The notes under the pieces were generated by a model. That model did no database searches. It had not been told where the DNA came from and saw only the letters and a list, made by a program, of their open reading frames with translations. A DNA stretch of 7,901 nucleotides from Desulfovibrio sp. (lineage in GTDB: Bacteria > Desulfobacterota > Desulfovibrionia > Desulfovibrionales > Desulfovibrionaceae), in contig JAIWOE010000172.1 of the NCBI GenBank assembly GCA_020217165.1, positions 1 to 7,901 of the forward strand. Reading direction: 5' to 3'. The translations under genes and the position numbers were made by a program. Below, piece after piece: positions 6,713 through 7,901 of the stretch; the stretch's first letter is position 1; every line of letters starts with the position of its first letter.

Positions 6713-7381
6713 ATGAGCGTAAGACGACACCTGGACACCGACCTGACCCACCTGCGGCTCAAGGTGCTGGAAATGGCTGCCTATACGGAAAAGGCCCTGG
6801 ACAGCTCCCTGCGGGCCCTGCTGGAGCGTAATTCCTCCATGGCCCAGCAGGTGATTGACCGCGATGCCCAGATCAATCAGCTGGAATGCGACATCGATGA
6901 GGAAAGCCTGCGCATGCTGGCGCTTTCCCAGCCCGTGGCCGGGGATTTGCGCTTCATCGTCGGCTGCATGCGCATCATCGTGAATCTGGAGCGCATTGGC
7001 GATGAAAGCGTGAACATTGCCGAGCGGGCCCTCATCCTGGCCCACAGGCCGCCCTTGCCCTTCAATCACATGCTGGAAGAGCTGGCCGGCATTGCCTTGG
7101 AAATGTTGCGCAGCTGCATCAAGGCCTTCAAGGATGAGGATGCCGAGCTGGCCGACGCCGTCTGCGATCAGGACACCCGCGCCAACGAGCTGGATTTGTC
7201 CATCCTCAAGCGGCTCATCGACTTCATGCTCACGGAAACGCCGGCCATCGAACGGTCGGTGCATACGGTGCTGGCCTCCCGCAGTCTGGAACGCTGCGCC
7301 GAACTGGCCACCAACATTGCGGAAAGCGTGATCTTCATTGTCAAAGGGGTGGATGTAAAACACCGCTGCAACAGAATTTAG
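6713..7381 (+). CDS. phoU: Phosphate-specific transport system accessory protein PhoU
   Basis: PhoU is a cytoplasmic helical-bundle protein that, in phosphate-replete cells, represses the PhoR-PhoB response and restrains Pst transport through contacts with PstB and the PhoR PAS domain. The 222-residue product has the expected two pseudo-repeats. The metal-site motif of repeat 1 is LERIGDESVNIAE (92-104: Glu93, Asp97, Asn101, Glu104); repeat 2 has LERCAELATNIAE (192-204), exactly 100 residues later, with Glu197 where Asp is usual. The ATG at 6713 is chosen because the frame before it overlaps pstB and matches nothing, MSVRRHLDTDL resembles the usual PhoU N-terminus, and AAGGAC precedes it by 9 nt. 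The Cys-Asn-Arg-Ile tail ends at TAG 7379-7381. Confidence 0.95.
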   Translation: MSVRRHLDTDLTHLRLKVLEMAAYTEKALDSSLRALLERNSSMAQQVIDRDAQINQLECDIDEESLRMLALSQPVAGDLRFIVGCMRIIVNLERIGDESVNIAERALILAHRPPLPFNHMLEELAGIALEMLRSCIKAFKDEDAELADAVCDQDTRANELDLSILKRLIDFMLTETPAIERSVHTVLASRSLERCAELATNIAESVIFIVKGVDVKHRCNRI

Positions 7382-7392
7382 CGTCAGGAACC

Positions 7393-7424
7393 TCCCGCCG
7401 TGTTGTCTTTTTCCTGGGGCGGGA
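7393..7424 (+). terminator. Weak hairpin after phoU, possible terminator
   Basis: TCCCGCC (7393-7399) can pair with GGCGGGA (7418-7424) around an 18-nt loop. There is no T-run after the stem on either strand, so it does not fit a standard intrinsic terminator. The same stretch contains TTGTCT (7403-7408) and TACTCT (7426-7431) spaced 17 nt, a weak sigma-70-like pair that could instead serve the next gene. Both readings are tentative. Confidence 0.2.
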
Positions 7425-7492
7425 CTACTCTGTACATTCAGACGCTTTCCGGCGCCGCCGGGGCGTTTGCCGCATCATCCACACCCAAGCGC

Positions 7493-7498
7493 AAGGAG
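7493..7498 (+). promoter_or_regulatory. Ribosome binding site for the GTG start at 7505
   Basis: AAGGAG lies 6 nt before GTG 7505-7507. The frame is open upstream of the GTG to at least the 7430s, so this site decides the start. The internal ATG at 7529 lacks a comparable match and would remove only 8 residues. Confidence 0.75.
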
Positions 7499-7504
7499 CA
7501 GGCC

Positions 7505-7901
7505 GTGAATACGACGCCCGCCACGCCGATGCACCACAAACGGAAACTGGAACTGATGATGACCCGGGAAGAGGCCGCCAGCTTTCTGGCTGCCCTGGCC
7601 AAGGGCCTGGAAACGGGCTCCCTGGCCGTGGGACAGACGGGCCTGGAAATCCAGGGCTTCAAGAGCCTGTCCGTTTCGTTCAAGAATCATCCCGATGGGT
7701 TGTATGTCAAACTCAAGTGCAAGTTCCCCAAGCCGGAGGTCCAGTGCGGCTGCCCGGCGTGCGAGGGGGAACCGCTTCCTGGGCAGGAAGCGGCCATGCC
7801 ATGCGTGGCCGGCCATGGAAAATACGGCTCGCTGAAAAAGCGGATGAAGGGTCAGTTCAAGAGCATTCTGGAATCCCTGGCCTTTGGCACCCTGCCCAGC
7901 C
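7505..7901 (+). CDS. Small Cys-containing protein resembling the amphi-Trp/XXXCH (GAK system) family, cut by the window end
   Basis: Open frame from GTG 7505 to the window edge, 132 complete codons, no stop seen. It has no signal peptide or membrane segment. The N-terminal part (about 14-60) has the amphi-Trp-like layout: KLELMMTREEAASFLAALAKGL, then a beta-rich LEIQGFKSLSVSFK. A middle insert carries Cys81, Cys83, Cys86, Cys100 and His104 (CGCPAC, then PCVAGH), a possible metal-binding cluster. A basic amphipathic stretch (GSLKKRMKGQFKSILESLAFG, about 108-128) precedes LPS. From memory this resembles the small XXXCH-domain proteins linked in Desulfovibrio to the GAK gene cluster (ATP-grasp and CofD-like proteins, a kinase); the C-terminal motif itself is outside the window. 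The biochemical function is unknown. Start and coding status are well supported, the family moderately. Confidence 0.6.
   Translation, partial: MNTTPATPMHHKRKLELMMTREEAASFLAALAKGLETGSLAVGQTGLEIQGFKSLSVSFKNHPDGLYVKLKCKFPKPEVQCGCPACEGEPLPGQEAAMPCVAGHGKYGSLKKRMKGQFKSILESLAFGTLPS

Overview
The window is a GC-rich, tightly packed bacterial chromosome segment with every supported gene on the + strand. The proteins and gene order (PriA end, M3 oligoendopeptidase, TrmL, PhoB, PhoR, PstB, PhoU, then a small Cys-containing protein resembling a family I recall from Desulfovibrio-type genomes) suggest a deltaproteobacterial sulfate reducer of the Desulfovibrionales. That placement is inference from protein character; there is no rRNA or other direct marker.

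Layout: positions 1-612 hold the C-terminal end of the replication-restart helicase PriA. After a 92-nt gap comes an M3-family oligoendopeptidase (705-2501, GTG start), then the tRNA wobble methyltransferase TrmL (2543-3028, GTG start). A 134-nt gap rich in PHO-box-like repeats separates trmL from a phosphate-response block: phoB (3163-3846), phoR (3881-5773), pstB (5901-6668) and phoU (6713-7381). The last gene, a small Cys-containing protein starting at GTG 7505, runs off the right edge.

The phosphate block is a working set of signalling parts: PhoR (membrane sensor kinase), PhoB (DNA-binding regulator), PstB (ATPase of the phosphate importer) and PhoU (the link between transporter and kinase). 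The transporter's binding protein and permeases (pstS, pstC, pstA) are not between phoR and pstB, nor elsewhere in the window. The sequence suggests autoregulation: before phoB there are two clusters of TGTCAC-type heptamers with 11-nt spacing, in opposite orientations, and a smaller pair with the same spacing lies before pstB.

No mobile element, CRISPR array, tRNA or rRNA is visible, and no strong intrinsic terminator was found. The most interesting points are the two oppositely oriented PHO-box clusters before phoB and the partial Cys-rich protein at the right edge. The rest looks like ordinary core genome.
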